Part shown: one piece after another, positions 1 to 6,867 of the stretch
How the letters are laid out: every line of letters begins with the position of its first letter
How positions within the stretch are numbered: position 1 is the stretch's first letter
NCBI GenBank assembly: GCA_024641255.1
Contig: JAHEDL010000179.1
Span: forward strand, 1,675-14,089
Source: Pseudorhodobacter sp.
GTDB taxonomy: Bacteria; Pseudomonadota; Alphaproteobacteria; Rhodobacterales; Rhodobacteraceae
Direction of reading: 5' to 3'
Length of the DNA: 12,415 bases
The notes under the pieces: model-generated
Told to the model about the DNA's origin: nothing
Seen by the model: only the letters and a program-made list of their open reading frames with translations
The model's database searches: none
Made by a program: the position numbers and the translations under genes

Positions 1-1398
1 TTCGAATTTGTCGATGGCCTCTGCGCGCTTAGTATCCTTCGCCTTGAAGATGAACTGGCCACCGAAACGCCACCGAAACTGCCAGACATCGTTCAACAAA
101 AAACCGCTTTGATCGCACCTGCTGCGCAAACGCCCACAGATGAAGATCAAAAACTGCAGCGCGGCACGACGGAGAAAATCAGCGCAAGCCCCAAAGCAAG
201 CGTCCGCGTGGATCTGGATCTCGTCGATAAGTTGATAAACATCGTTGGCGAATTGGTGATCAACCAAGCAGTGCTAACGCAATGCATCGACGACGCCGGC
301 TTGCCCGAAAGCTCGCAGACCCGCGCGAGTTTGAATGAATTCAAAACTCTGGCGCGCGATATTCAAGAAAACATGATGGCAATTCGGGCGCAATCGGTCA
401 AACCGCTGTTCCAACGCATGGCAAGAATTGCCCGCGAAGCGTCAGACATCGCCGGAAAATCAGTCCGTTTTGAAACGCTGGGCGAAACGACAGAGGTTGA
501 TCGCACTGTCATTGAACGCCTGGTCGATCCGTTGACCCATATCATCCGCAACTCTGTCGACCACGGCGTCGAAGATCCGGCGCGCCGACGCGAAGCCGGT
601 AAAACCGAAACCGGATGCATTACGCTTTCGGCGGCGCACCGCTCTGGCCGGGTCCTTATCGAAGTTTCCGATGATGGCGCCGGAATAAATCGGCCTAAAG
701 TTCTTGAAATTGCGGTTTCCAAAGGCCTCATCTCTGCCGACGCCGTTCTCAGCGACAGCGAAATCGACCAACTGCTGTTTCTTCCGGGCTTTTCGACCGC
801 GAAGGTTGTAACGAACCTTTCTGGCCGCGGCGTTGGAATGGATGTCGTTCGCAGTGCGATCCAAAAACTCGGCGGCCGGGTAAATATATCATCACAGCCC
901 GGAAAGGGCACGACGATTGCCTTCAGCTTGCCCCTAACTCTGGCCGTTCTTGACGGAATGGTGGTGAATGTTGCCGGGCAAACAATGGTCGTTCCTATTA
1001 CCGCAATCATTGAAACACTTCGTCCAAAGGCCGAAGATATTCACCTTATTGGCGCCGAAGGCTACGTGGTTTCGATCAGAAATAAATTGATACCGATTAT
1101 CGATCTTGGTCAGGTCTTTGGCCATCGAAACCAAGTTGGCCGATTGTCAGACATGGTTTTGCTGCTGGTTGAATCGGATCGCAAACAACCTTGGGCATTA
1201 GCCGTCGATGGAATTTATGACCAGCGGCAAGTTGTTATCAAAAGCTTGGAAAATAATTACGGGCATGTCCCGGGTGTTGCTGCCGCCACCATTCTGGGCG
1301 ACGGAAAAATCGCACTCATTATAGATCCCGAAGAAGCGACGGAACGCTATCGCCCTCAAGGCCAGATGCGTCAGCTTCAAGGGTTGGAAGAGGTATAA
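1..1398 (+). CDS. cheA: Chemotaxis histidine kinase CheA, 3' part
   Basis: The reading frame is open from base 1, so the 5' end (HPt domain with the phosphorylated His, and most of P2) lies outside the window. CheA autophosphorylates in the chemoreceptor array and passes phosphate to CheY/CheB. Numbering from base 1, the order is: the end of a P2-like segment (1-20), a charged linker, the P3 dimerisation helices (about 66-130, LDLVDKLINIVGELV), the HATPase domain with N box HIIRNSVDHGVED (Asn 184), G1 box DDGAGI (224-229) and G2 box GRGVGMD (275-281), then GKGTT, and a C-terminal CheW-like domain from about 318. All ATP-binding boxes look intact, so an active kinase is inferred. A TTG at 109 is not a real start, because homology continues upstream of it. 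It is the first visible gene of an operon with cheW one base downstream. Confidence 0.95.
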   Translation, partial: FEFVDGLCALSILRLEDELATETPPKLPDIVQQKTALIAPAAQTPTDEDQKLQRGTTEKISASPKASVRVDLDLVDKLINIVGELVINQAVLTQCIDDAGLPESSQTRASLNEFKTLARDIQENMMAIRAQSVKPLFQRMARIAREASDIAGKSVRFETLGETTEVDRTVIERLVDPLTHIIRNSVDHGVEDPARRREAGKTETGCITLSAAHRSGRVLIEVSDDGAGINRPKVLEIAVSKGLISADAVLSDSEIDQLLFLPGFSTAKVVTNLSGRGVGMDVVRSAIQKLGGRVNISSQPGKGTTIAFSLPLTLAVLDGMVVNVAGQTMVVPITAIIETLRPKAEDIHLIGAEGYVVSIRNKLIPIIDLGQVFGHRNQVGRLSDMVLLLVESDRKQPWALAVDGIYDQRQVVIKSLENNYGHVPGVAAATILGDGKIALIIDPEEATERYRPQGQMRQLQGLEEV

Positions 1399-1399
1399 A

Positions 1400-1870
1400 A
1401 TGCAATCGGCGGCGCAAATTTCTCAAGCAGACTTGCGAGAACTTGTTACTTTCAAAGTGGGAGAGCAAGATTATTGTATTGATATCATGTCGGTCCGTGA
1501 AATTCGCGGGTGGACACCCGCCACCGTCCTACCTTACGCGCCATCTTATGTTTTGGGTGTTATCAACCTAAGAGGAACGATTGTTCCTATTGTTGATCTA
1601 TCTGCCCGCCTGAATCTTGGCCGATCAGAACCAGATTCACGCCATGTTGTGGTAATTACCGCAATCAACAATCAAATGGTGGGGCTTCTGGTTAATTCAG
1701 TTTCAGATATCATGAGCGTAAACCGATCAGCAGTGCAGCCCGTCCCCGAAGCCGCATCGGAGGCAACTGGCGCGCATATAGAAGGCGTTATCGCGATAGA
1801 TGACCGGATGCTGCGGGTGATTGACCTTCAAGTCGTTATACCATCGATCGGTGAGCGGGAGATTGGGTAG
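1400..1870 (+). CDS. cheW: Chemotaxis coupling protein CheW
   Basis: This 156-aa protein is essentially a single CheW domain, the usual length for the family. Visible family signatures are LVTFKVGEQDYCIDIMSVREI near the N-terminus (16-36), the proline-containing loop YVLGVINLRGTIVPIVDL (51-68), and LLVNSVSDI in the second subdomain. CheW bridges chemoreceptors to CheA in the cytoplasmic array. The ATG lies one base after the cheA stop, and its TAG shares a G with the GTG start of cheR, so cheA-cheW-cheR are very likely co-transcribed and translationally coupled. I see no missing family residues. Confidence 0.95.
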   Translation: MQSAAQISQADLRELVTFKVGEQDYCIDIMSVREIRGWTPATVLPYAPSYVLGVINLRGTIVPIVDLSARLNLGRSEPDSRHVVVITAINNQMVGLLVNSVSDIMSVNRSAVQPVPEAASEATGAHIEGVIAIDDRMLRVIDLQVVIPSIGEREIG

Positions 1871-2745
1871 TGCTGCCGCAAAATTCGCAATTACTCGCCG
1901 GATTGATCGACCATGATATTGAGTTTCACCCTGAAGATTTTCGGAAAATCTGTGCGGTGGTTCAAGGTATCGCAGGAATTAACTTAAGCGATAGCAGCAA
2001 TACCTTGGTATTTTCCAGGTTGTTAAAACATGTTCGCCGTCTAAATTGTACCAACTTCGCGGCCTATCTTGATATCGTGACATCAGCCGACAGACGCAAC
2101 GAACTTGACACAATGATCACGGCGCTGACCACAAATACAACCCGGTTCTTCCGCGAGCCTTATCATTTTGATATTTTGCGCGAAAACGTGCTGCCGGATT
2201 TGATTTCGCGCGCGAAGTCTGGCGGCAGAATTCGGCTGTGGTCGGCAGGTTGCTCCAGTGGTGAAGAACCGTACACAATGGCCGCAGTTCTGCTAAGCCT
2301 TTTCCCCGATGCAAATGCCTATGATGTGAAAATTCTCGCGACAGACATAAACCCGAATGTTTTAGCCACCGCGGAATCCGGAATTTACAAGAATTCGGAT
2401 ATTGAAAGCGTACCAGAGAAGATGAAGAAATTCTTGTTTCTCGATAGGCATGGCAAAAATGACCACGTTGAAATCAAACCAGACCTTAGAAAGCTTATCA
2501 CTTTCAAGTACCTTAACTTGATTGATCCTTGGCCAATATCTGGGCCTTTCAACGCGATATTTTGTCGAAATGTCGCGATATATATGGATGAGGCTACGCA
2601 AACCCGACTTTGGCAGCGGTTCGATTCCATACTTGATGCGGGCGGATATCTGTTTATCGGACATTCGGAACGCTTGGGCGTAGAGCGGGCGGATACGCTT
2701 CGGCTTTGTGGCAAAACCTGCTTTGTTAAAATTGGCGACGTCTAA
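1870..2745 (+). CDS. cheR: Chemoreceptor glutamate methyltransferase CheR
   Basis: This 291-aa protein has the two-part CheR layout: an N-terminal all-helical domain (about 15-90) and a C-terminal SAM-dependent methyltransferase domain. Seen directly are TTNTTRFFRE (87-96), the SAM-binding loop WSAGCSSGEEPYTM (124-137), ATDIN (157-161) with Asp 159, FNAIFCRNVAIYMD (227-240) and the C-terminal YLFIGHSERL (260-269). From the family, it transfers methyl groups from S-adenosylmethionine to chemoreceptor glutamates for adaptation. The start is a GTG whose first G is the last base of the cheW stop, which suggests re-initiation coupling. No CheB demethylase gene is in the window. Base composition is AT-rich compared with genes after 4400. 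Confidence 0.95.
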   Translation: MLPQNSQLLAGLIDHDIEFHPEDFRKICAVVQGIAGINLSDSSNTLVFSRLLKHVRRLNCTNFAAYLDIVTSADRRNELDTMITALTTNTTRFFREPYHFDILRENVLPDLISRAKSGGRIRLWSAGCSSGEEPYTMAAVLLSLFPDANAYDVKILATDINPNVLATAESGIYKNSDIESVPEKMKKFLFLDRHGKNDHVEIKPDLRKLITFKYLNLIDPWPISGPFNAIFCRNVAIYMDEATQTRLWQRFDSILDAGGYLFIGHSERLGVERADTLRLCGKTCFVKIGDV

Positions 2746-2772
2746 CATAAAGACTGCGTGCGAATAAGATTT

Positions 2773-2776
2773 GGAG
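2773..2776 (+). promoter_or_regulatory. Ribosome-binding site of cheY-like gene
   Basis: GGAG lies 6 bases before the ATG at 2783. An in-frame TTG at 2771 overlaps this Shine-Dalgarno sequence and has none of its own, so the ATG is chosen as the start. Confidence 0.7.
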
Positions 2777-2782
2777 ATTACT

Positions 2783-3169
2783 ATGGCGCTTCGAGACAGT
2801 CTTGCGATTATGGTTGTTGACGATATGTCAACCAGTCGCGGATTAATCATGATGGCCCTTGAGGAAATGCGTATTCGTAAAGTTGACTTCAGAGCCGATG
2901 GTGAATCTGCTTTGAAAGCAATCGTTGCTAATCCGGTGCATTTGGTAATTTCAGACTATAACATGCCCGGCATGGATGGCTTGCATTTGCTAAAAGCGCT
3001 GCGCGAAAATAAATCTACCCAGCGCATTGGTTTTATTTTGGTTAGCGGGAAAATTGACCAGACTATTATCGACTGTGGAAAGTCTTGGGGCATGAACAAT
3101 TATATCCGTAAGCCGTTCAGCACTGCGCAGCTTCAAAGCTGTATTCAAGCGGTGGTGGGGCCGCTGTAG
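2783..3169 (+). CDS. cheY: Single-domain response regulator, CheY family
   Basis: This 128-aa protein is one receiver domain with no output domain, the standard CheY size. Conserved residues are present: acidic pair Asp13-Asp14 (VVDD), phospho-acceptor Asp58 in SDYNMPGMDG, Ser88 at the Thr/Ser switch position (LVSGK), Tyr107 at the aromatic switch position and Lys110 in RKPF. From the family, it accepts phosphate from CheA and, as CheY-P, binds the flagellar switch; in multi-CheY alphaproteobacteria one paralogue can instead act as a phosphate sink, and the sequence alone does not say which role applies here. It follows cheR after 37 bases and is followed by a small conserved-looking gene after 2 bases. 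Confidence 0.93.
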   Translation: MALRDSLAIMVVDDMSTSRGLIMMALEEMRIRKVDFRADGESALKAIVANPVHLVISDYNMPGMDGLHLLKALRENKSTQRIGFILVSGKIDQTIIDCGKSWGMNNYIRKPFSTAQLQSCIQAVVGPL

Positions 3170-3171
3170 AA

Positions 3172-3552
3172 ATGGATTCGACGACTTTAAAAATAGCCAG
3201 ACTGCCTTTGACATCTGTTTTGATGCAACTGGCGTCGCAATTGCAACAATTAGAAATCAGCTCTCAACAAGTTGAAGATGCAATTGCCCACACGTTGGAA
3301 AGCCTGCCGGGTGGTGCCGGAGCTGGAAGACCGTCGTTGCAGCAGATAGACCACATTGTGCAAGCTCTGCATGATTTACAGACTTTTTTAGCATCCGTTG
3401 CAAATGTGGTTCCCGCGCAAATTACCGTTGAAATTTCAGAGTTTTTGGAAAAAATCCGTTTGCGCGACATAGCTGCTGTGTTGGGACAAATTTCGTCAGA
3501 TGTTAACGGTGCGGCGCCTCTTGCAAATTCAGGCGAGGTTCACTTGTTTTAG
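3172..3552 (+). CDS. Small chemotaxis-operon protein, possible CheZ/CheT-like CheY-P phosphatase
   Basis: This 126-aa protein has no confidently recognised domain. It starts with ATG two bases after the cheY stop, so co-expression with cheY is likely. It looks mostly helical: a heptad-rich helix around 14-45, a Gly/Pro break (SLPGGAGAGRP, 44-54), a second long helix about 55-78, a third about 85-108, then a flexible tail ending EVHLF. The second helix carries QQIDHIVQALHDL (57-69), in which Asp60-x-x-x-Gln64 matches the DxxxQ catalytic signature of CheZ-type phosphatases (E. coli CheZ DLTGQ, Asp143/Gln147). Small DxxxQ proteins called CheT are known from rhizobial chemotaxis operons. A role in CheY-P dephosphorylation is inference from this motif and the position. 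It is the last intact gene of the operon. Confidence 0.75.
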   Translation: MDSTTLKIARLPLTSVLMQLASQLQQLEISSQQVEDAIAHTLESLPGGAGAGRPSLQQIDHIVQALHDLQTFLASVANVVPAQITVEISEFLEKIRLRDIAAVLGQISSDVNGAAPLANSGEVHLF

Positions 3553-3589
3553 GAATATCCCGATGACCGTTGAATAGTGTTTTCGCCCT

Positions 3590-4060
3590 TAATGCAATTT
3601 TCTCCTACCGATCGTCGTACCCGCCCGAAGCAGACAAGGCTGTATTATGTGAGCAAACCTAACGCGCCCGCAGGGGTCTCTTGTGAAACAGGCCGCTACT
3701 GGGGGCGGTCGCAACACTGCGGCCATCTTTGAGGACTGAAACGCCGGATCGAGTTTCACGCGGATGCAGATCGCCCTGCTGATAACTCGCTTGGAATGCA
3801 GACTGCGCACCGGATGCGGTATGCCCTTGCAGTTGCAGATATATCTAATGTCGCCCGCCTGGTCGGTTTGGTCGACGCTGCGGTATGGCCATGTCTGATT
3901 GCGCCGATCCGCCATGAAGTCATTGTCCAGAATGTGCCGCGCGCAGGTCGAACGCACGGCATCCTCTGCCGCGTGTTGAGAAAAAATACCCGCCGTATTT
4001 TTTGCCTACCGTCGCCAACCGTGCGCTTAAGCGTCTTTAGGTGAAGATCCGGTTTGTTGC
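3590..4060 (-). pseudogene. Decayed IS3-family transposase (OrfB) remnant
   Basis: No frame is intact, but reading the minus strand with frame changes gives consecutive blocks in the order of an IS3-family OrfB catalytic domain: NTRQRMP (compare TTDSRHxLP), ILDNDFMADRRNQTW (compare LLxRxFTADRPNQxW), GDIRYI (compare GDITYI), RSLHSKRVISRAI (compare LDLHSRRVVGWA), KLDPAFQSSKMAAVLRPPP (compare KRDLALxALxMAxALRxPP), then in another frame LFHKRPLRA-stop-VCSHN (compare IHHTDRGSQYCSHD) and DR-stop-EKIAL (compare SMSRKGNC). It therefore covers the DDE region but has at least two frameshifts and several stops, and the aspartates around GDI and TDRG are partly lost. It cannot encode active transposase. 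No terminal inverted repeats or target duplication were found, so the element's edges are unknown. Confidence 0.7.
3981..4003. repeat. Perfect AT-rich inverted repeat
   Basis: AAAAAATAC and GTATTTTTT form perfect 9-base arms around a 5-base CCGCC loop. It lies within the transposase remnant. The stem is nearly all A-T, so a strong intrinsic terminator is unlikely, although the T-run could weakly terminate on either strand. Confidence 0.5.
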
Positions 4061-4398
4061 GCAAAACGCCAGCCGCCCTTCAGGTCTTTGACCATCCCCA
4101 GCAAGCCGCAGCTAACAAGGCTCGGCGGCTGCAGCTCTTTGAAGTGGGCCAGACCAGCCATGTCCATGTGACACTGCCGGCGGGTCGGGCCGTTGCGGCA
4201 GCCCGTTTCCGCACGCGCCGTGCAGTGGGCAATCCCTCGCACGGCGCCGGCAATCAAAGTGTCGAACGCGTTAACAATTTCTCAGAACGCCAAAGCGATC
4301 GCCCTGCCCCCGAATTGCCTGCAATTTCGGAAACATTCCCCGGTTTCGCCACGCCGCCGCCCTGATTGGCGCACAAAATGGCGCAAACGGATTTCGCT
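4061..4398. other. Unassigned intergenic stretch upstream of envelope module
   Basis: Open frames exist on both strands here (for example 4054-4365 + and 4027-4257 -), but none has a Shine-Dalgarno sequence, family resemblance or convincing codon pattern. The stretch may include further decayed insertion-sequence DNA and should include the promoter of the gene starting at 4411, but I could not identify a convincing promoter. Confidence 0.4.
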
Positions 4399-4403
4399 GG
4401 AGG
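4399..4403 (+). promoter_or_regulatory. Ribosome-binding site deciding the start at 4411
   Basis: GGAGG lies 7 bases before the ATG at 4411. Upstream in-frame TTG (4366) and ATG (4378) have no comparable site, and the protein from 4411 begins with a basic stretch followed directly by a hydrophobic segment, as expected for an exported or anchored protein. Confidence 0.75.
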
Positions 4404-4410
4404 ATTCTCG

Positions 4411-5349
4411 ATGGCTGATATCAAACGCAAAGCGGCGCGGGGCATTGCGGTGATCGCAATCGCGCTGGGTGCCGGGCAGTTGGCGCAAAGCATGACAGAC
4501 CGTGGTGCGCCGCAGCAGCCAGCAAACGCCACGCTGTCACACAAGCCAAAGCATATTGAAACGGTTGCCGCCACGGCAGAGGTCAGCCCGCCTTCGGTCG
4601 CCATGGCCACGACGCAGGCAACTTTGACGCTGCCCAGCGCACCCCAACCTACGCAGCCCGAAAGCGTGGCAGAAAACAGCTGCACAGTGACCTTTGATCT
4701 TTCAAGTGATGAAAACGCGATGCTGCGGCTGACGCTTGTTGCGCCGTGCCACAAGAACGAACGGGTTGTTTTGAAACACGCGGGGCTGGCCGTCACCGCC
4801 AAAACCACGGTGACGGGCGCGCTGTTCAGCGATCTGCCCGCATTGGTAACCGATGCCACAGTTGAGGTGCTGTTTGCCGATGGGTCGTCTGCCAGCGGCA
4901 GCATTGCGGCGCCCGAAATGTCCAGCTTGCGGCGCTTTGGCGTGCAGTGGCAGGCCGACGATGCGTTTCAGATTCACGCTTTTGAAGGCAAGGCCGGTTA
5001 TGGAGAGCCGGGCGATATTTCGGGCGAAAATCCACACAGCCCGCTGGCTGGCGTGCCGGCATCGGGCGGTTTTCTGACGCGATTGGGCGATGCCAGCACC
5101 GACCTGCCCTTGCTGGCAGAGGTTTACACCTATCCTGCCGACGGGCGCGAAAACCCGGATGTGGTGGTTGAAGCCGCCGTGACCCCCACCGCCTGCGGTC
5201 GCGAAATGCTGGCGGAAACCTTGGCAACGGCGGGCAGCCGCGTGGAAATCAACGAACTGACCGTGGCGATGCCCGAATGTGATGCGGTTGGCGATTATCT
5301 GGTGTTGAAAAATCTTGCTCCAGACCTGAATATCGCCTCTTCGGAATAG
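4411..5349 (+). CDS. Membrane-anchored periplasmic protein of unknown function
   Basis: This 312-aa protein has a basic N-terminus and a hydrophobic segment at about 11-25 (GIAVIAIALGAGQLA) with no clear cleavage site, so a signal anchor is likely. A Pro/Ala/Thr-rich linker (about 33-88) leads to a globular part from about 90. Four cysteines (91, 113, 262, 290), all in the predicted periplasmic part, could form two disulfides. Repeated patterns such as LVAPCHKNERVVLKHAGL and FGVQWQADDAFQIHAFEG resemble proteins I recall as conserved in Rhodobacteraceae, sometimes labelled translocase; I see no transport domain supporting that name. The next gene follows after 18 bases on the same strand, so the two are probably one operon acting in the envelope. 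The function is not known to me. Confidence 0.85.
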   Translation: MADIKRKAARGIAVIAIALGAGQLAQSMTDRGAPQQPANATLSHKPKHIETVAATAEVSPPSVAMATTQATLTLPSAPQPTQPESVAENSCTVTFDLSSDENAMLRLTLVAPCHKNERVVLKHAGLAVTAKTTVTGALFSDLPALVTDATVEVLFADGSSASGSIAAPEMSSLRRFGVQWQADDAFQIHAFEGKAGYGEPGDISGENPHSPLAGVPASGGFLTRLGDASTDLPLLAEVYTYPADGRENPDVVVEAAVTPTACGREMLAETLATAGSRVEINELTVAMPECDAVGDYLVLKNLAPDLNIASSE

Positions 5350-5367
5350 GGTCTGGGCAGGCAATTT

Positions 5368-6867
5368 ATGGTGGGTTTCTGGCGCGTGGCGGTTTTCGCC
5401 GCGCTTTTCCCGTGTTTGGCGGCGGCGCAGGATGTCACGCTGACCTCTCGCGATGGGGCCCTGGCGATTGCTGGCACGCTGCAAGGCTATGACGGCGAAT
5501 TTTTCCGCATCGACTCGGCCTATGGCGCGCTGACAGTTGATGCGTCGGGGGTGATTTGCGATGGCCCTGCCTGCCCGGACCTAACCGCGCCAAAGGCGGT
5601 GATCCGGCTGGTTGGCGAGGCGGATGCCGGTGGCGCGCTGTTGCCGCCGCTGATCGCGGCCTTTGCCAAGGCGCGCGGTCTGGTTTACGCGCCGCCCAGC
5701 GCGGCGGACGCCCCCGCCGTATTGACGGACCCGGCGACGAACAAGGTTCTGGCCGAAATTTCGTTCCGCGCCTTTGCCCCCGAAGCGGCCCGCGCCGAAG
5801 TGAAGGCCGGGCGTGCCGAATTGATGGTCGCGTCGGTGACAGAGCCTGATATGGGGGCAAAGCCGATGGCGCTGGATGCGCTGGTGCCGATTGTGGCGCC
5901 AGACAATCCGCTGCCCGGTATTTCGACGCTGGATCTGGCGAAGGTTCTGGCGGGCGAGATCAAGAATTGGAAAGACATTGGTGGGCCGGATATGCCGCTG
6001 GTGCTGCACGGGCTGACGCCTGACAGCGATCTGGCGCGGGCGCTTTCGGCGCGGCTGGGGCGCGACAGTGCCGCAACCGAAACCCATGCCGACCTGCACA
6101 GTCTGGCCGAAGCGGTGGCAAAAGACCCGTGGGGCATCGCCGTGACGGGCCGCGCTGCGCTGGGGGCGGCACGGGCGCTGCCGCTGTCAGACAGCTGCGG
6201 CTTTCCGTTGCTGCCCAATCCGCTTGCGGTGAAGGCGGGGGACTACCCGCTGACGCTGCCGGTTTACCTGCTGACCCCACGGCGGCGTCTGCCGCTGATG
6301 GCGCGCGAGTTTCTTGATTTTCTGGCGCTTCCCGTTGCGCAAGCCGCGATTGCCAAGGGCGGCTATATTGACCGTGCCCCCGAAAGCCAGCCGATGACTG
6401 CCGATGGCCTGCGGCTGATCAACGCCATTCAGGGCGCAGGCGAAGAAACAACTTTGGCCGACCTGAAGCGGTTGGTTGATTTGATGGATGGTGCCGACCG
6501 GCTGTCTTTGACCTTCCGTTTTGAAGACGGCACCAGCGAAATAGACGCAACCAGCGCCGAAAACCTGACCGACCTTGCGCGGCTGATCGAAGCCGGTGTG
6601 TTTCGCAACAAAGAACTGGTTCTGGCCGGTTTTTCCGATGGGTCGGGCGCGGCGAAGGCCAATCTTGAACTTTCGCAACAGCGCGCTGACGGGATTCTTG
6701 CGGCGCTAAAAGCGGCGGCACCCTCTGCCCCGGCAGGGGCCCTGCCCCGCGTTGAAGCGTTTGGCGAGGCGTTGCCTTTGGCCTGCGATGAAACCGCAGC
6801 GGGCCGTCGGCTGAACCGGCGGGTTGAATTGTGGCTGAAGCCATCGTTCAAACCGGCGACGCCCTAA
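5368..6867 (+). CDS. Exported PstS-like solute-binding protein fused to OmpA peptidoglycan-binding domain
   Basis: This 499-aa protein opens with a signal peptide (about 1-20, cleavage after AAA before QDVTL). A short region (21-70) contains a Cys pair in VICDGPACP. Residues about 78-345 resemble a PstS-type periplasmic binding protein, including VLAGEIKNWKDIGG (193-206), the equivalent of the PstS GxITNWxD motif. Residues about 378-495 form an OmpA-family domain: LTFRFEDGTSEID, GFSDGSG with Asp424, LELSQQRADGILAAL and LNRRVE (482-487), the residues that contact diaminopimelate in the family. It should thus be held at peptidoglycan in the periplasm. The RxDxSGT phosphate loop of true PstS is not seen, so the ligand may not be phosphate. 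The ribosome-binding site is weak, and coupling to the upstream gene (18 bases away) is likely. Its TAA overlaps the convergent radC stop. Confidence 0.9.
   Translation: MVGFWRVAVFAALFPCLAAAQDVTLTSRDGALAIAGTLQGYDGEFFRIDSAYGALTVDASGVICDGPACPDLTAPKAVIRLVGEADAGGALLPPLIAAFAKARGLVYAPPSAADAPAVLTDPATNKVLAEISFRAFAPEAARAEVKAGRAELMVASVTEPDMGAKPMALDALVPIVAPDNPLPGISTLDLAKVLAGEIKNWKDIGGPDMPLVLHGLTPDSDLARALSARLGRDSAATETHADLHSLAEAVAKDPWGIAVTGRAALGAARALPLSDSCGFPLLPNPLAVKAGDYPLTLPVYLLTPRRRLPLMAREFLDFLALPVAQAAIAKGGYIDRAPESQPMTADGLRLINAIQGAGEETTLADLKRLVDLMDGADRLSLTFRFEDGTSEIDATSAENLTDLARLIEAGVFRNKELVLAGFSDGSGAAKANLELSQQRADGILAALKAAAPSAPAGALPRVEAFGEALPLACDETAAGRRLNRRVELWLKPSFKPATP

Noticed and set aside
3573..3601. 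TTGAAT-17-TGCAAT promoter-like pair after the chemotaxis operon
   Set aside because: The match is modest and no gene follows on that strand for about 800 bases; likely chance in AT-richer DNA.
3981..4003. Intrinsic terminator for the chemotaxis operon at the AT-rich inverted repeat
   Set aside because: The stem has almost no G-C pairs and lies over 400 bases after the last gene inside the decayed transposase; kept only as a repeat.
4294..4301. GCGATCGC palindrome
   Set aside because: It is a single 8-base occurrence with no partner site or context; expected by chance in GC-rich DNA.
4054..4365. 103-codon plus-strand frame before the envelope module
   Set aside because: It has no Shine-Dalgarno sequence or recognisable family, and competing frames exist on the other strand; treated as unassigned DNA.
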